From assembly GCA_025352685.1 (NCBI GenBank), contig JANXSN010000106.1:59730-123729 (forward strand): DNA of 64,000 nucleotides. The letters are read 5' to 3'. The translations under genes and the position numbers were made by a program. This DNA comes from Sphingomonadales bacterium (GTDB taxonomy: Bacteria > Pseudomonadota > Alphaproteobacteria > Sphingomonadales > Sphingomonadaceae). Positions 41,660 to 52,690 of this stretch are shown piece after piece. Under the pieces are notes generated by a model. The model ran no database searches and had not been told where the DNA came from. It saw nothing but the letters and a program-made list of their open reading frames with translations. Numbering within the stretch: position 1 is the first letter of the stretch; every line of letters starts with the position of its first letter.

Positions 41660-42286
41660 TCAAGCAGGGGAAAAAGTACCCGTTGCCTCGTTAAGTAAAT
41701 ACAAAATGCCTTCGGTCAGCGCAAAATAGCTGCCTCGCAAACGCAGCTTACCCGCAGCCTCGCGCTCGGGAATGCACGGGAAGGTTCGCAGATTGGCGAG
41801 GCTAACCTTGACGCCTTCGAGTTCAAGCGCGCGTTGCGCTGCCTCACCCGTTCCATATTCGGCCACCACGCGATCGCGGGCATCGTCGAGCAGATCAATC
41901 CAGTGGGCGATGAACCCGCCTTCACCTGCGCGGGCATGCTCAAATGACCGCGACAGCGCCGCGGCACACCCCCCGCAAGCGCCGTGACCCATGACCATCA
42001 CTTCGGCGACTTCAAGCTGCGTCACGGCGAACTCGAGTGCCGCCGAAACACCGTGACGCCCCCCGCCGATTTCGAATGGCGGTACCAAGGCACCGACATT
42101 GCGGACCACGAACATTTCGCCCGGGACAGCCTGAAAGATAATCGTCGGATCGACGCGACTGTCGGAACAAGCAATGATCATGGTGCGAGGATTCTGACCG
42201 TTCGCCAGTTCTTGCCAACGCGCTCGCTCGCGGACCCAATCCTTTGCGCGGAACGCGCGATATCCTTCGATCATTCGGTCGGTCAT
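41660..42286 (-). CDS. Beta-class carbonic anhydrase
   Basis: 'IIACSDSRVDPTIIF', 'VMGHGACGGCAAAL'. Start set at ATG 42286. Confidence 0.93.
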   Translation of the reverse strand: MTDRMIEGYRAFRAKDWVRERARWQELANGQNPRTMIIACSDSRVDPTIIFQAVPGEMFVVRNVGALVPPFEIGGGRHGVSAALEFAVTQLEVAEVMVMGHGACGGCAAALSRSFEHARAGEGGFIAHWIDLLDDARDRVVAEYGTGEAAQRALELEGVKVSLANLRTFPCIPEREAAGKLRLRGSYFALTEGILYLLNEATGTFSPA

Positions 42287-42351
42287 GAGGTTGCCGTAAC
42301 GACATGGGGCAGGGGCTGGCAAGACGGCGCGTGCGGCACTATCTCCGCGAC

Positions 42352-43266
42352 ATGAGCCAGATCGATCCTGTAGTTGTTCCCGCCCGTCCGCGAAAGCCAG
42401 ACTGGATCCGAGTGAAAGCGCCGATGGGGGTGGCGTTTGCTGAGACCAAAGCGTTGATGCGCCGTTTAAACCTCGCGACCGTCTGCGAAGAGGCTGCGTG
42501 CCCCAATATCGGGGAGTGTTGGACCAAGAAGCACGCGACCGTGATGATACTGGGAGACACGTGCACTCGGGCATGCGCGTTTTGCAATGTGAAGACAGGG
42601 ATGCCGCGTGCGGTCGACCCGCTGGAACCTCAGCATACCGCCGATGCAGCTGCCGAACTCGGCCTCGAACATATTGTCGTGACCTCGGTGGACCGCGACG
42701 ACTTGCCAGACGGGGGGGCGTCGCAGTTCGTCAAGGTGATCGAGGCGCTCCGTCGAACCACGCCGAATACGACGATCGAAATCCTTACACCTGATTTCAG
42801 AAACAAGTCGCAAGCGGCTGTAGAAGCCATCATTTCAGCGCGGCCCGATGTATACAACCACAATCTGGAAACCGTGCCTCGCCTCTATCCGACAATCCGA
42901 CCGGGGGCGCGCTACTATGCATCGCTACGGTTACTCGACAGCATAAAGCAGCATGACCCGACGATATTCACGAAGTCAGGCATGATGATGGGCCTAGGCG
43001 AAGATCGGATGGAAGTTCATCAAGTGATGGACGACATGCGCAGCGCCGATGTAGATTTTCTGACGCTGGGTCAATATCTGCAACCCACGCCTCGGCATGT
43101 CAAAGTCGAAGAGTTCGTGACCCCTGCAACATTCAACGCCTACGCCGCGATAGCCCGCGCCAAGGGTTTCCTCTTGGTTGCATCATCGCCGCTCACGCGG
43201 TCGAGCTATCATGCTGGCGATGATTTCGCGAAGCTGAAGGCCGCCCGCCAAGCCAAGTTGAGCTGA
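42352..43266 (+). CDS. lipA: Lipoyl synthase
   Basis: '[39 protein letters not shown]' radical SAM plus N-terminal Fe-S motifs. Confidence 0.97.
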   Translation: MSQIDPVVVPARPRKPDWIRVKAPMGVAFAETKALMRRLNLATVCEEAACPNIGECWTKKHATVMILGDTCTRACAFCNVKTGMPRAVDPLEPQHTADAAAELGLEHIVVTSVDRDDLPDGGASQFVKVIEALRRTTPNTTIEILTPDFRNKSQAAVEAIISARPDVYNHNLETVPRLYPTIRPGARYYASLRLLDSIKQHDPTIFTKSGMMMGLGEDRMEVHQVMDDMRSADVDFLTLGQYLQPTPRHVKVEEFVTPATFNAYAAIARAKGFLLVASSPLTRSSYHAGDDFAKLKAARQAKLS

Positions 43267-43736
43267 TGCCGCGCCATCACGAGAAACGAACGCTGCCGTA
43301 CGGCGCGGAGGCAATGTTCGACCTCGTCGCCGACGTTGCTCGGTATCATGAGTTCCTGCCTTGGGTGACTGCGGTGCGGGTTCGCAGCGACAGCGACGAC
43401 GAAATGATTGCTGACCTGATCGTGGGCTTCAAATCACTGCGCGAAAAATTCACGTCGCGCGTGGTGAAGGACCGTCCGCGCAAGATCATCGTCGACTATC
43501 TTGACGGACCGTTAAAATATCTCCGCAATGAGTGGTCGTTTGCTCAGACGCCAACGGGGTGCGATGTCGATTTCAGCGTTGACTTCGCCTTCCGCAACAG
43601 ACTCTTTGAGATGCTGGCTGGGCAAGTGTTCGACCAAGCGCTGCGCAAGATGATCGGCGCTTTCGAAGCCCGCGCCAATGAGCTCTACGGCGTGTCAGGC
43701 GGCATCAACAGCTCCAGTGCACACAGCACTGCTTGA
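43266..43736 (+). CDS. Coq10/RatA-family START-like protein
   Basis: 'PYGAEAMFDLVADVARYHEFLPWVTAVRV...FKSLREKFTSRV' typical of the Coq10/RatA family. Confidence 0.88.
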   Translation: MPRHHEKRTLPYGAEAMFDLVADVARYHEFLPWVTAVRVRSDSDDEMIADLIVGFKSLREKFTSRVVKDRPRKIIVDYLDGPLKYLRNEWSFAQTPTGCDVDFSVDFAFRNRLFEMLAGQVFDQALRKMIGAFEARANELYGVSGGINSSSAHSTA

Positions 43737-44233
43737 AGCCGTACGCCACCGCGACCTTCATCGGGAAAAAGTTGTTTTTCGGCGACAATATCGTCCGGAT
43801 TGCCGCCCCGGACCGCTTTGGCAAAGATCACTGTTCCAACCGGTTTCTTTTCGCTGCCGCCATTGGGTCCGGCAATCCCGGTGATTGCTACGGCGACATC
43901 GGCACCGCTCCGTTCCATCATGCCGCGCGCCATTGCCCACGCTGTGGCGACTGAAACCGAACCGAAAGTCTCGACAATGTCGCTGCCAACTCCGAGCAGC
44001 GATGTCTTGGCTTCGTTGCTATAGGAAACAATGCTGGCGAGCAAAACGTCCGACGAACCCGCTATCTCGGTCAAGGCAGCACCAACCAAACCGCCCGTGC
44101 AGCTCTCGGCTACGGAAACGGTCCGCCCAACCGCCCGGTTCGCCTCCACTACGCGCCGTGCGGCCTCGACCAGAATGTCGGGCAGGAGGTAATCGCGGCG
44201 CGCGGGCGCGCCGGTTTCAGTCGCTTCGTTCAC
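43685..44233 (-). CDS. pncC: CinA-family nicotinamide-nucleotide amidohydrolase
   Basis: 'VSVAESCTGGLVGAALTEIAGSS', 'AITGIAGPNGGSEKKPVGTV'. Confidence 0.9.
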   Translation of the reverse strand: MNEATETGAPARRDYLLPDILVEAARRVVEANRAVGRTVSVAESCTGGLVGAALTEIAGSSDVLLASIVSYSNEAKTSLLGVGSDIVETFGSVSVATAWAMARGMMERSGADVAVAITGIAGPNGGSEKKPVGTVIFAKAVRGGNPDDIVAEKQLFPDEGRGGVRLQAVLCALELLMPPDTP

Positions 44234-45381
44234 ATACCCTCCGGGACACGAGCCGTCACAATCGCCTGGGCAGCAATCCCTTCACCGCGGCCCGTAAACC
44301 CTAATCGTTCGGTCGTCGTTGCTTTGACGCTAACGCTTGATATCGGAATCTCGAGGATGTCTGCAATGCGGATTCGCATTGATTCTTGATGCGGGGCGAT
44401 CTTTGGCGTTTCGCAAATCAGCGTTAAGTCGACGAAATCAATAATAGCCCCTCTTGCGGCAATGAGGCTCGCCGCATGAGAGAGAAACTGGTGGGACGCA
44501 GCACCCCGCCATTTGGGGTCACTGGGTGGAAAATGAAACCCGATGTCGCCGGCGCAGATCGTGCCGAGCACAGCGTCGGTAATCGCATGCAGCGCGACAT
44601 CTGCATCGGAATGCCCCGAAAGACCGTGAGTGTGTTCAATCCTTATCCCACCGAGCCACAGTTCTTCGTCCAGTTCGAGCTTGTGGACGTCGAACCCACT
44701 AGCGCTGCGCGAAATCATGCGCGTGGCGAGCATCGCTTCAACACGAGCAACGTCGCCAGGGTGCGTTATTTTGTCGAGCATTGCGTCTCCCGTAACAATA
44801 GTCACGGCATGCCCCGTGTCGCGAACCATTTGCGCGTCGTCGGTGGCTTCGGCATCTGCGGGCCAGGCGTGATGGGCTGCGACGAGGATATCGAAGACAA
44901 AGGCCTGCGGCGTCTGTACCCGAAACAAATGGTCACGCGAAACAGTCTCTCCCAGCGTGACGTCATGACGAACCAAAGTGTCAGCAACCGGCATCACGGG
45001 TATAGCGCCTCCGTACGTATCGAGCTGATATAACAGCTCCTTGATGACCCTGGCCGGCACAAAAGGGCGGGCGGCGTCGTGGACCAGCACTTTGTGCGCG
45101 CCGCCCGCCATTTTTATTGCCGTAAGTCCATTGGCCACCGATTCACGACGCGTTGCTCCACCCACAATAACTCCTGCGGGTTTCCTGTTCCCCAAAGCCT
45201 TAAAGAGATCCTCCTGCTGGTCCTCGGCCGTTACGACAAACACCGGGATGTCACCAAATGCGTCGAAGGCGCGAGCGATTACCGGTATGCCGCCGAGGCG
45301 AGCAAATTGCTTTGGCACCGAGCCCCCGGCACGCACACCGCGCCCGGCGGCAACAATAAGAACGGTCGTGTCATAGCGCAT
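44230..45381 (-). CDS. ispDF: Bifunctional 2-C-methyl-D-erythritol 4-phosphate cytidylyltransferase / 2,4-cyclodiphosphate synthase
   Basis: IspD 'LIVAAGRGVRAGGSVPKQFARLGG' fused to IspF 'GFDVHKL...HSDADVALHAITDAVLGTICAGDIGFHFPPSD'. Confidence 0.95.
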   Translation of the reverse strand: MRYDTTVLIVAAGRGVRAGGSVPKQFARLGGIPVIARAFDAFGDIPVFVVTAEDQQEDLFKALGNRKPAGVIVGGATRRESVANGLTAIKMAGGAHKVLVHDAARPFVPARVIKELLYQLDTYGGAIPVMPVADTLVRHDVTLGETVSRDHLFRVQTPQAFVFDILVAAHHAWPADAEATDDAQMVRDTGHAVTIVTGDAMLDKITHPGDVARVEAMLATRMISRSASGFDVHKLELDEELWLGGIRIEHTHGLSGHSDADVALHAITDAVLGTICAGDIGFHFPPSDPKWRGAASHQFLSHAASLIAARGAIIDFVDLTLICETPKIAPHQESMRIRIADILEIPISSVSVKATTTERLGFTGRGEGIAAQAIVTARVPEGM

Positions 45382-45464
45382 GCACTCCGTATCTAGTCGC
45401 CGCTTGGCTTGCCCGCCAGCGCGAATGAAGCTAGGGCGCTGCCTCATTTTTAGGCAATATCGAC

Positions 45465-46463
45465 GTGAAGCGCATCCACCCCATCATGATCGGCAATATT
45501 CGGGTCGAGGCACCTGTCGTGCTCGCGCCGATGACCGGCGTGACGGATATGCCTTTCCGGCAAATCGTGCGACGGTTTGGCTCCGGCCTCAACGTCACTG
45601 AAATGATTGCGAGCCAGGCGATGATCCGCGAGACGCGCCAGTCGCTGCAAAAGGCGGCGTGGCACGTGAGCGAGGAGCCCGTATCCATGCAGCTTGCCGG
45701 CTGCACGGCATATGAGATGGCAGAGGCCGCCAAGCTGAACGCCGATCGCGGTGCCGCGCTAATCGACATCAACATGGGTTGTCCCGTTAAAAAGGTCGTC
45801 AACGGCGACGCCGGGTCGGCATTAATGCGCGACTTGCCGCTTGCAGCATCGCTGATTGCAGCCACGGTCAAGGCAGTCGACGTGCCGGTGACGGTGAAAA
45901 TGCGCATGGGATGGGACCACACCTGTCTCAATGCACCCGAGCTCGCGCATATTGCGGAGGATCTGGGCGCCAAGCTGATCACCGTTCATGGCCGCACCCG
46001 CAACCAGATGTATCGCGACAGCGCCGATTGGGCGTTCGTTCGAAAGGTAAAGGACGCCGTGCGCATTCCCGTCATCGTCAATGGCGACATCTGCTCGCCT
46101 GGCGACGCGGTCTTGGCGCTCGACCAGTCGGGAGCCGACGGTGTAATGATCGGGCGCGGGGCCTATGGTCGCCCTTGGCTACTCGGCCAGACAATGGCCT
46201 TCCTGACAGAAGGCCGTCACCTCGCCGATCCGGGAATCGAAGAGCAATATCACTTGATTACAGAGCATTATAAAATGATGCTGGAACATTATGGCGAGCA
46301 AACGGGCGTCAATATGGCTCGCAAGCATATCGGTTGGTACACAAAAGGGCTGCATGGTTCCGCCGAGTTTCGCAACCATGTGAATCAGATACCCGATTCG
46401 AAAACCGTGCTGCGCATGCTCGACGAGTTCTACGCGCCGTGGCGCTCGCGCGCAGCCGCCTGA
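45465..46463 (+). CDS. dusB: tRNA-dihydrouridine synthase (DusB/NifR3 family)
   Basis: '[20 protein letters not shown]', '[10 protein letters not shown]', '[15 protein letters not shown]'. Confidence 0.95.
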   Translation: MKRIHPIMIGNIRVEAPVVLAPMTGVTDMPFRQIVRRFGSGLNVTEMIASQAMIRETRQSLQKAAWHVSEEPVSMQLAGCTAYEMAEAAKLNADRGAALIDINMGCPVKKVVNGDAGSALMRDLPLAASLIAATVKAVDVPVTVKMRMGWDHTCLNAPELAHIAEDLGAKLITVHGRTRNQMYRDSADWAFVRKVKDAVRIPVIVNGDICSPGDAVLALDQSGADGVMIGRGAYGRPWLLGQTMAFLTEGRHLADPGIEEQYHLITEHYKMMLEHYGEQTGVNMARKHIGWYTKGLHGSAEFRNHVNQIPDSKTVLRMLDEFYAPWRSRAAA

Positions 46464-47536
46464 CCCACGCGGGGCAACCCTCGACGGACGCGCTGATTGC
46501 GGCGCTGCCTACAGCCTTGCTCGTGCTCGACGGGGAAGGCTGTATAGCGAGCGTCAATGCCGCGGCGGAAATGCTGCTCAACGCGAGCGCTGCACACTTG
46601 TTACATAAACCACTTGGGATCGTTCTGCGCATTCCTGCGGCCTGTCACGCCGGCTTGCGCGAGGAGTCAGATTTCGCGGCCTATGACTGCCAGTTGGAGA
46701 CGGCGCGCGGCGTCCGCCTGCGCGCCCATCTTCTTGGTTCGCCTTTGCCAGACTACCCAGGCTGGCGGCTGGTGACACTGCACAGCGCCACGGCAGCACA
46801 CTCAATGGGACAGCAGTTCGACCGCCGCGACCGGAGCCGCTCCGCAATCGGCGCCGCTGCGATGCTCGCACACGAAATCAAAAACCCGCTATCGGGCATC
46901 CGCGGGGCTGCTCAATTGCTCGATTCGCATGTGGGCATCAACGGTAGCGACCTGACCCGGCTGATCCGGGACGAAGTAGACCGGATAACGGCACTGATAG
47001 ACCGAATGGAGGCTTTCACGGATAGCCGCCCGCTCGAGTGCACCTCGCAAAACCTCTACGCGATCCTCGAACATGCGCGTGCCGTTGCGGTAGCGGGGTT
47101 CGGCGACCGGATCGATATTCACGACGCCTACGACCCGTCCTTGCCACCGGTGTTCGTCCATCGGGATTCGCTTGTGCAGATACTGCTCAACCTGATCAAA
47201 AACGCCGCAGAGGCCGTGCCGGACGGGGAACGAGGAACCGTAACGCTGACGACGCGCTATCGCCACGGCGTCTCGGTGGCGAGCAGCGCGGCAAGCGGTG
47301 GGGAAAGGCGCCCCCTTTCGATCGAGGTTGGCATCGTTGACGATGGTCCAGGGCCCGGCGAAGAAATCGTCGATCATTTGTTTGAACCGTTCGTATCGTC
47401 GAAGTCTTCCGGTCGCGGCCTTGGCCTTGCGCTGGTCGACAAGTTGGTTCGCGACAATGGGGGCATTATCCAGTTTTCGCGTGACGGTACGCCGCCCAGA
47501 TCAGTTTTCCGCATCCTCCTGCCCCGGGCGGCATGA
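46439..47536 (+). CDS. ntrB: Nitrogen regulation sensor histidine kinase NtrB
   Basis: PAS-like N-terminus; H-box '[21 protein letters not shown]'; G-boxes 'DDGPGPG' and '[11 protein letters not shown]'. GTG start inferred; overlaps the dusB 3' end. Confidence 0.9.
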   Translation: MALARSRLTHAGQPSTDALIAALPTALLVLDGEGCIASVNAAAEMLLNASAAHLLHKPLGIVLRIPAACHAGLREESDFAAYDCQLETARGVRLRAHLLGSPLPDYPGWRLVTLHSATAAHSMGQQFDRRDRSRSAIGAAAMLAHEIKNPLSGIRGAAQLLDSHVGINGSDLTRLIRDEVDRITALIDRMEAFTDSRPLECTSQNLYAILEHARAVAVAGFGDRIDIHDAYDPSLPPVFVHRDSLVQILLNLIKNAAEAVPDGERGTVTLTTRYRHGVSVASSAASGGERRPLSIEVGIVDDGPGPGEEIVDHLFEPFVSSKSSGRGLGLALVDKLVRDNGGIIQFSRDGTPPRSVFRILLPRAA

Positions 47537-48957
47537 GGGGCGCGCGCATCCTTGTCGTTGATGACGACTCGGCGATCCGGACTGTGGTCGGCGAGGCGCT
47601 GCGCCGTGAGGGCTACCAGATACAGGCAGTCGGCACGATTGCAGCCCAAGCGCTTGCACTCGAAAAGTTCTTGCCCGACCTGTTAATCACTGACGTCATC
47701 TTGCCTGATGGCAACGGCCTCGATGCAGTACCCGGCGTATTGGCCAAGCGCCCCGACCTGCCGATCATCGTGTTGTCTGCGCAAAATACGCTCACAACGG
47801 CCGTTCGGGCGACCGAGCAGGGAGCGTTCGACTATTTACCCAAGCCGTTTGATCTCGATGCCCTGTGTCAGGCAGTGCGAAGCGGGCTGGCGCGGTCAGG
47901 CAGCTGGGACGAGGATCCCCCAAGCTCCGACGCCGCGCTTCCCTTGATCGGTCGTTCGCCGCCGATGCAAGACGTCTATCGCATGATCGCACGGGTTGTC
48001 GGCAACGATCTGAGCGTGCTCGTTCTAGGCGAATCGGGTACCGGTAAGGAACTGGTCGCAGGCGCCATCCATGAAATGGGCGGGCGGCGGGGAAGGCCGT
48101 TTGTGCCCGTCAATATGGCCGCCATTCCCCGCGAACTGATCGAGGCAGAGTTATTCGGTCATGAGCGCGGTGCTTTCACCGGGGCTAATGCCCGTGCAAC
48201 CGGACGGTTCGAAGAAGCGAACGGCGGAACGCTGTTTCTTGATGAAATCGGCGACATGCCGATGGAAGCGCAGACGCGGCTGCTGCGTGTGCTGCAGTCA
48301 AACGCGTTCACAACCGTTGGGGGGCGCACCGTCAACGTCGATGTCCGCATTGTCGCGGCGACGCATCAGAACCTGACCGCTCTGATCGAGGCGGGCCAGT
48401 TCCGCGAAGACCTGTACTACCGGTTAAACGTGGTTCCGATCTCGTTGCCGCCACTTAGAGAGCGCGGCGACGACATTTTGTTACTCGCCAATTCATTTCT
48501 CGACCGCGCCGCTGTCGACGGTCTTCCACGCCGTCGTTTGTCCGGTGACGCCGAGGCACGACTGCGCGCGCATAGCTGGCCGGGCAATGTCCGCGAACTC
48601 GACAATCTGATGCGCCGCCTCGCCGCGATCAGCCGTGATCCTGTCATTTCGGCAACGTTGATCGATGCGCAGCTCGGTTCCTCGGTCGCAGATCGTGCGC
48701 CTGTTGCTGAATCGTTGTCAGAAGCGTTCGATATGCACCTGGCGCGCTATTTCGTCGGCTTCGGTGACGGCCTGCCGCCGCCGGGACTTTACGATCGCGT
48801 CCTAGCCGACGTCGAGCGACCGCTGTTCCGTGCAACCCTCGCGGCGGTGCGGGGCAATCAGGTCCGCGCTGCAGATCTGCTCGGCATCAATCGCAACACG
48901 CTACGCAAGAAATTGACCGAGCTTGGAATCGATCCAGTCCGAAGAAGTCGCGACTGA
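47533..48957 (+). CDS. ntrC: Nitrogen regulation response regulator NtrC
   Basis: REC '[18 protein letters not shown]', AAA+ '[11 protein letters not shown]', sigma54 loop '[14 protein letters not shown]', Fis-type HTH C-terminus. Confidence 0.95.
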   Translation: MRGARILVVDDDSAIRTVVGEALRREGYQIQAVGTIAAQALALEKFLPDLLITDVILPDGNGLDAVPGVLAKRPDLPIIVLSAQNTLTTAVRATEQGAFDYLPKPFDLDALCQAVRSGLARSGSWDEDPPSSDAALPLIGRSPPMQDVYRMIARVVGNDLSVLVLGESGTGKELVAGAIHEMGGRRGRPFVPVNMAAIPRELIEAELFGHERGAFTGANARATGRFEEANGGTLFLDEIGDMPMEAQTRLLRVLQSNAFTTVGGRTVNVDVRIVAATHQNLTALIEAGQFREDLYYRLNVVPISLPPLRERGDDILLLANSFLDRAAVDGLPRRRLSGDAEARLRAHSWPGNVRELDNLMRRLAAISRDPVISATLIDAQLGSSVADRAPVAESLSEAFDMHLARYFVGFGDGLPPPGLYDRVLADVERPLFRATLAAVRGNQVRAADLLGINRNTLRKKLTELGIDPVRRSRD

Positions 48958-48995
48958 TCGCAAAATCGGTGACCTGTGCTTGGAATGTCACGGGT

Positions 48996-49015
48996 TTGTT
49001 GTATTGTAGCAACAA
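48996..49015. repeat. Short inverted repeat immediately upstream of the probable ntrY start
   Basis: TTGTTG-TATTGTAG-CAACAA, perfect 6-nt arms, ends at ATG 49015. Confidence 0.4.
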
Positions 49016-51213
49016 TGAAGTCGTCCGTCCTTCGGCAGTTGCGCGTCCGCTCCACTTTCTGGCTGCGTAGACGGCGCTGGGTGCCGGTTGTGGAAATAGG
49101 CACGTTTTCGCTGTCGGTAGCGATGGCAGTCGCGACGTGGGCGATCCTGACCGGCGGCGCCGACCGGCAGCGGCTGCTGACGCCGCCGCTCGTCGCGGTG
49201 TTGCTTATCGGTAATCTGGTTCCCGCGATTGCGTTGCTGGTATTGATTGGTCGGCGTATTGCAAAGGGCAGGGCGGCCCGTTCCATTGTCGGTGGTGATG
49301 GACGCCTCCACGTGCGGCTCGTGGCGATCTTCTCCCTGGTTGCCAGCGTACCGACATTGCTGGTCGTCGTTTTCGCATCGTTGCTGTTTCAAGCGGGCGT
49401 CCAGTTCTGGTTTTCGGATCGTGCCAAAGCCACGTTGGAAGGGGCTGCATCGATCGCCCAGGACAGTTTTGCGCGCGAGCAAGATCGAATCACGATCAAT
49501 ACTGAAACCATGGCAGGCGACTTGTCTCGCGATCTACGCGTGTTGCCCATCGACAGCCGCGAGTTCCTTGGCAATTTCGGCGGGCAGCTCTACCAACGTG
49601 AAATGTCGGAGGGGATGGTGTTCCACGCCTCTCCCGGCAAGGAAATTCAAACGCTGGTCCTACTCGACCCGCGGTCGCGCGACCCCAATAAATTCATCGT
49701 GCCGACGATGATCGAGGCCTTGCGTAAAGGCAAACCCAGCGTGACCGTGCCCAGCGCCAACGGCATCGGCGCCCTGACAAAGCTATCGATCGGGACAGAT
49801 AACTACCTCTATGCTGCCCGTTTCGACCCGGTATTTGGCGAACACATCCAACGCGCACGAACGGTCCTTGCTGATTATCGCGAACTCGGTGCCCGATCGC
49901 GGTCGTTGCAGTTGCGCTTCAATGCTGCGTTGCTGGTCATATCGCTCCTTATCGTTGGCGCTGCCGTCTGGATTGCACTGGGCGTCGCAGACCGGCTCGT
50001 GCAGCCCGTAGGCCGACTCGTCGATGCGGCACGCCGGGTCACGGGGGGCGACCTGTCGACCCGGGTGCTGGGGCCGCATTCACGCGATGAGATCGGAACG
50101 CTGGCAACCGCCTTCAACCGAATGACGACAAGGTTAGCCGAACAGACCAGCGACCTGATGGCTGCGAACGACCAGATCGAACGCCGCCGGGCGCTGATCG
50201 AGGCCGTTTTGTCAGGGGTCAGCGCTGGCGTGGTGTCGATAGACACGCGCGGCGAGGTCCGTCTGACGAACGCTTCTGCTGCTGCCCTTCTCTCATCATC
50301 GGACGGCACGCTCGTCGGTCGCCCGCTTGCTGATATTTCGCCCGAACTCGCAGACCTTATCACCAGTGGCAAGCGTGAGTCAGTGATCGAGATCTCGCGT
50401 CAGGGAGAAGCGCGGACGCTTGCGGTCAAGGTTGCCCGGGACGACAGCGGCCACGTCCTCACGTTCGACGATATGACACAACAGTTGAGCGATCAGCGCC
50501 GCGCTGCATGGTCCGATATTGCCCGCCGTATTGCTCACGAGATCAAAAATCCGCTAACTCCAATCCAGCTTGCGGCCGAGCGCCTGAAACGGCGTTACGG
50601 TGGCGAGATTACCAGTGATCCTGCTACCTTCACAAAACTGACCGATACGATTGTCAGACAAGTCGGCGATTTGCGACGAATGGTCGATGAGTTCTCGTCG
50701 TTTGCACGCATGCCGAAACCGTCGTTCAGACCAGAGTCGGTCGTTGATATCGCCCGTCAGACGCTGTTCCTGCACGAAGTCGCCCATCCTTCGATCAAAT
50801 TCAGGATGATTGCGCCTGACCAACATCCTGATCTCGTCTGCGACCGTCGTCAGCTTGGACAGGCACTCACAAATATCGTCAAGAATGCCGTCGAAGCGAT
50901 AGAGGCGGTCGAAGGTGAGAACGGCGGAGAAATCGTCCTGACGATCGCCGACGATGACCACGCCGTCCACCTGTCCGTCAGTGATACCGGCATCGGTTTG
51001 CCTGCTGACCGCGAGCGTATTGTCGAACCTTATGTGACAACCCGCGCACGCGGCACGGGTTTGGGCCTGGCGATCGTCAAAAAGATCGTCGAGGAACATT
51101 TCGCAACCATGCGCTTTGGCGATCGTGCAGGCGGCGGCACCGTCGTGACGATCGACTTCGACACCGCAGCATTAGCCGCGATGGAATCTGAACAGACGGA
51201 GGCAGCTGCCTGA
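49015..51213 (+). CDS. ntrY: Membrane sensor histidine kinase NtrY
   Basis: N-terminal TM helices, HAMP, PAS, H-box '[27 protein letters not shown]', HATPase 'SDTGIGLPAD...GTGLGLAIVKKI'. Alternative start at 48976. Confidence 0.93.
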   Translation: MKSSVLRQLRVRSTFWLRRRRWVPVVEIGTFSLSVAMAVATWAILTGGADRQRLLTPPLVAVLLIGNLVPAIALLVLIGRRIAKGRAARSIVGGDGRLHVRLVAIFSLVASVPTLLVVVFASLLFQAGVQFWFSDRAKATLEGAASIAQDSFAREQDRITINTETMAGDLSRDLRVLPIDSREFLGNFGGQLYQREMSEGMVFHASPGKEIQTLVLLDPRSRDPNKFIVPTMIEALRKGKPSVTVPSANGIGALTKLSIGTDNYLYAARFDPVFGEHIQRARTVLADYRELGARSRSLQLRFNAALLVISLLIVGAAVWIALGVADRLVQPVGRLVDAARRVTGGDLSTRVLGPHSRDEIGTLATAFNRMTTRLAEQTSDLMAANDQIERRRALIEAVLSGVSAGVVSIDTRGEVRLTNASAAALLSSSDGTLVGRPLADISPELADLITSGKRESVIEISRQGEARTLAVKVARDDSGHVLTFDDMTQQLSDQRRAAWSDIARRIAHEIKNPLTPIQLAAERLKRRYGGEITSDPATFTKLTDTIVRQVGDLRRMVDEFSSFARMPKPSFRPESVVDIARQTLFLHEVAHPSIKFRMIAPDQHPDLVCDRRQLGQALTNIVKNAVEAIEAVEGENGGEIVLTIADDDHAVHLSVSDTGIGLPADRERIVEPYVTTRARGTGLGLAIVKKIVEEHFATMRFGDRAGGGTVVTIDFDTAALAAMESEQTEAAA

Positions 51214-52589
51214 TGGCGCTCGATATACTCATTGTAGACGACGAACGTGATATCCGCGAACTTGTTGCCGGTGTGTTGGAAGATGAAGGATATTCAACCC
51301 GTGTCGCTGCCGACAGCGATGCTGCACTGGCGGCGCTGGCCGAGCGTCGCCCCTCGCTCGTCTTGCTCGATGTCTGGCTGCAGGGGTCGCGGCTCGACGG
51401 GCTTGAACTGCTCGATGTGCTTAAGGAACGTGATCCAACGCTTCCAGTGCTGGTGTTCTCGGGGCACGGCAATATCGATACCGCCGTTCACGCCATCCGG
51501 CGGGGCGCCGTCGATTTCATCGAAAAGCCATTCGAGGCGGAGCAGCTGACCCTGCTCGTTGCCCGTGCGACCGAAACCGAACGCCTTCGTCGCGAAAATG
51601 CGACGCTCAAGCAGCGCGTCGGCACTGACGACGAACTCAATGGGACGTCAAACGCGATCAATGCCGTGCGAGCAACGCTCAAACGGGTCGCACCGACCGG
51701 CAGTCGTGTTTTGATCACGGGACCCGCCGGCGTCGGGAAGGAGATTGCCGCGCGCATGCTCCATAATTGGAGCCCCCGGGCGAATGCGCCGTTCGTAACC
51801 GTTAGTTCTGCCCGAATGGACCCGGACCGCGTTGAGGACGAATTGTTTGGCAGCGAGGAGGGTGACCGCGTTCGCCCGGGCTTGCTCGAACAAGCCCATG
51901 GCGGCACTCTCTTCCTCGACGAAATCGCTGACATGCCAGTACCAACGCAAGCTAAGATTCTGCGCGTGCTCACTGATCAGAGCTTTACCCGGGTCGGAGG
52001 ACAGCGCGTTGTTCGCGTCGACGTCCGTGTCATATCCGCCACCGCGCGCACGCTGGCGGACGAAATCGCGGAGGGCAGGTTTCGGGAGGACCTCTACTAC
52101 CGGCTCAATGTCGTCCCTGTGCACTTGCCGTCACTGGCTGAACGGCGCGAAGACATTCCTGTACTGGCCGACCATTTCGTCGCGCGCTTCGCTGCGGAAC
52201 GGTGCGCGACGACGCCGGTGATTTCCCCCGAAGCGCTGGCCACGTTGCAGTCGTTCGACTGGCCGGGCAATGTTCGACAGCTCCGAAACATCATTGAACG
52301 CACCATCATCCTGGCACCTGGTGATCGGCTCGATCGAATTGAAGTTGACCTCTTGCCGAGCGAGGTTACCACTGCGACGCCTGCTTCCAACCCGGCTGCG
52401 CTGGCCATGGGCGCGCCCCTGCGACAGGCGCGCGAGACATTCGAGCGCGAGTATCTGCGCGTTCAAATTAGGCGCTTTTCAGGAAACATTTCGCGCACGG
52501 CCGCATTTATCGGGATGGAGCGGTCAGCGTTGCACCGAAAGCTGAAAATTCTCGGTATTGCCGAAGATCGCGACGATATCGAAGAGTGA
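51213..52589 (+). CDS. ntrX: Response regulator NtrX (AAA+ domain without GAFTGA)
   Basis: REC '[15 protein letters not shown]', AAA+ '[17 protein letters not shown]', '[13 protein letters not shown]', Fis HTH; '[21 protein letters not shown]' where GAFTGA would be. Confidence 0.93.
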   Translation: MALDILIVDDERDIRELVAGVLEDEGYSTRVAADSDAALAALAERRPSLVLLDVWLQGSRLDGLELLDVLKERDPTLPVLVFSGHGNIDTAVHAIRRGAVDFIEKPFEAEQLTLLVARATETERLRRENATLKQRVGTDDELNGTSNAINAVRATLKRVAPTGSRVLITGPAGVGKEIAARMLHNWSPRANAPFVTVSSARMDPDRVEDELFGSEEGDRVRPGLLEQAHGGTLFLDEIADMPVPTQAKILRVLTDQSFTRVGGQRVVRVDVRVISATARTLADEIAEGRFREDLYYRLNVVPVHLPSLAERREDIPVLADHFVARFAAERCATTPVISPEALATLQSFDWPGNVRQLRNIIERTIILAPGDRLDRIEVDLLPSEVTTATPASNPAALAMGAPLRQARETFEREYLRVQIRRFSGNISRTAAFIGMERSALHRKLKILGIAEDRDDIEE

Positions 52590-52690
52590 CGTCTTGCGAG
52601 GCGAACGCGCTGCGCTATCTTGGGGTCGCGCACTGCGCGCCAAGAGCAACCGCGCACGGATGTGTGCCAAAAGCAAAAAGGTCATTTCCC

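Noticed and set aside
48996-49015. Interpretation of the ntrY-proximal palindrome as a CAA-Nx-TTG NtrX box
   Set aside because: The arms are in the opposite order (TTG...CAA), so I did not assign it to NtrX specifically.
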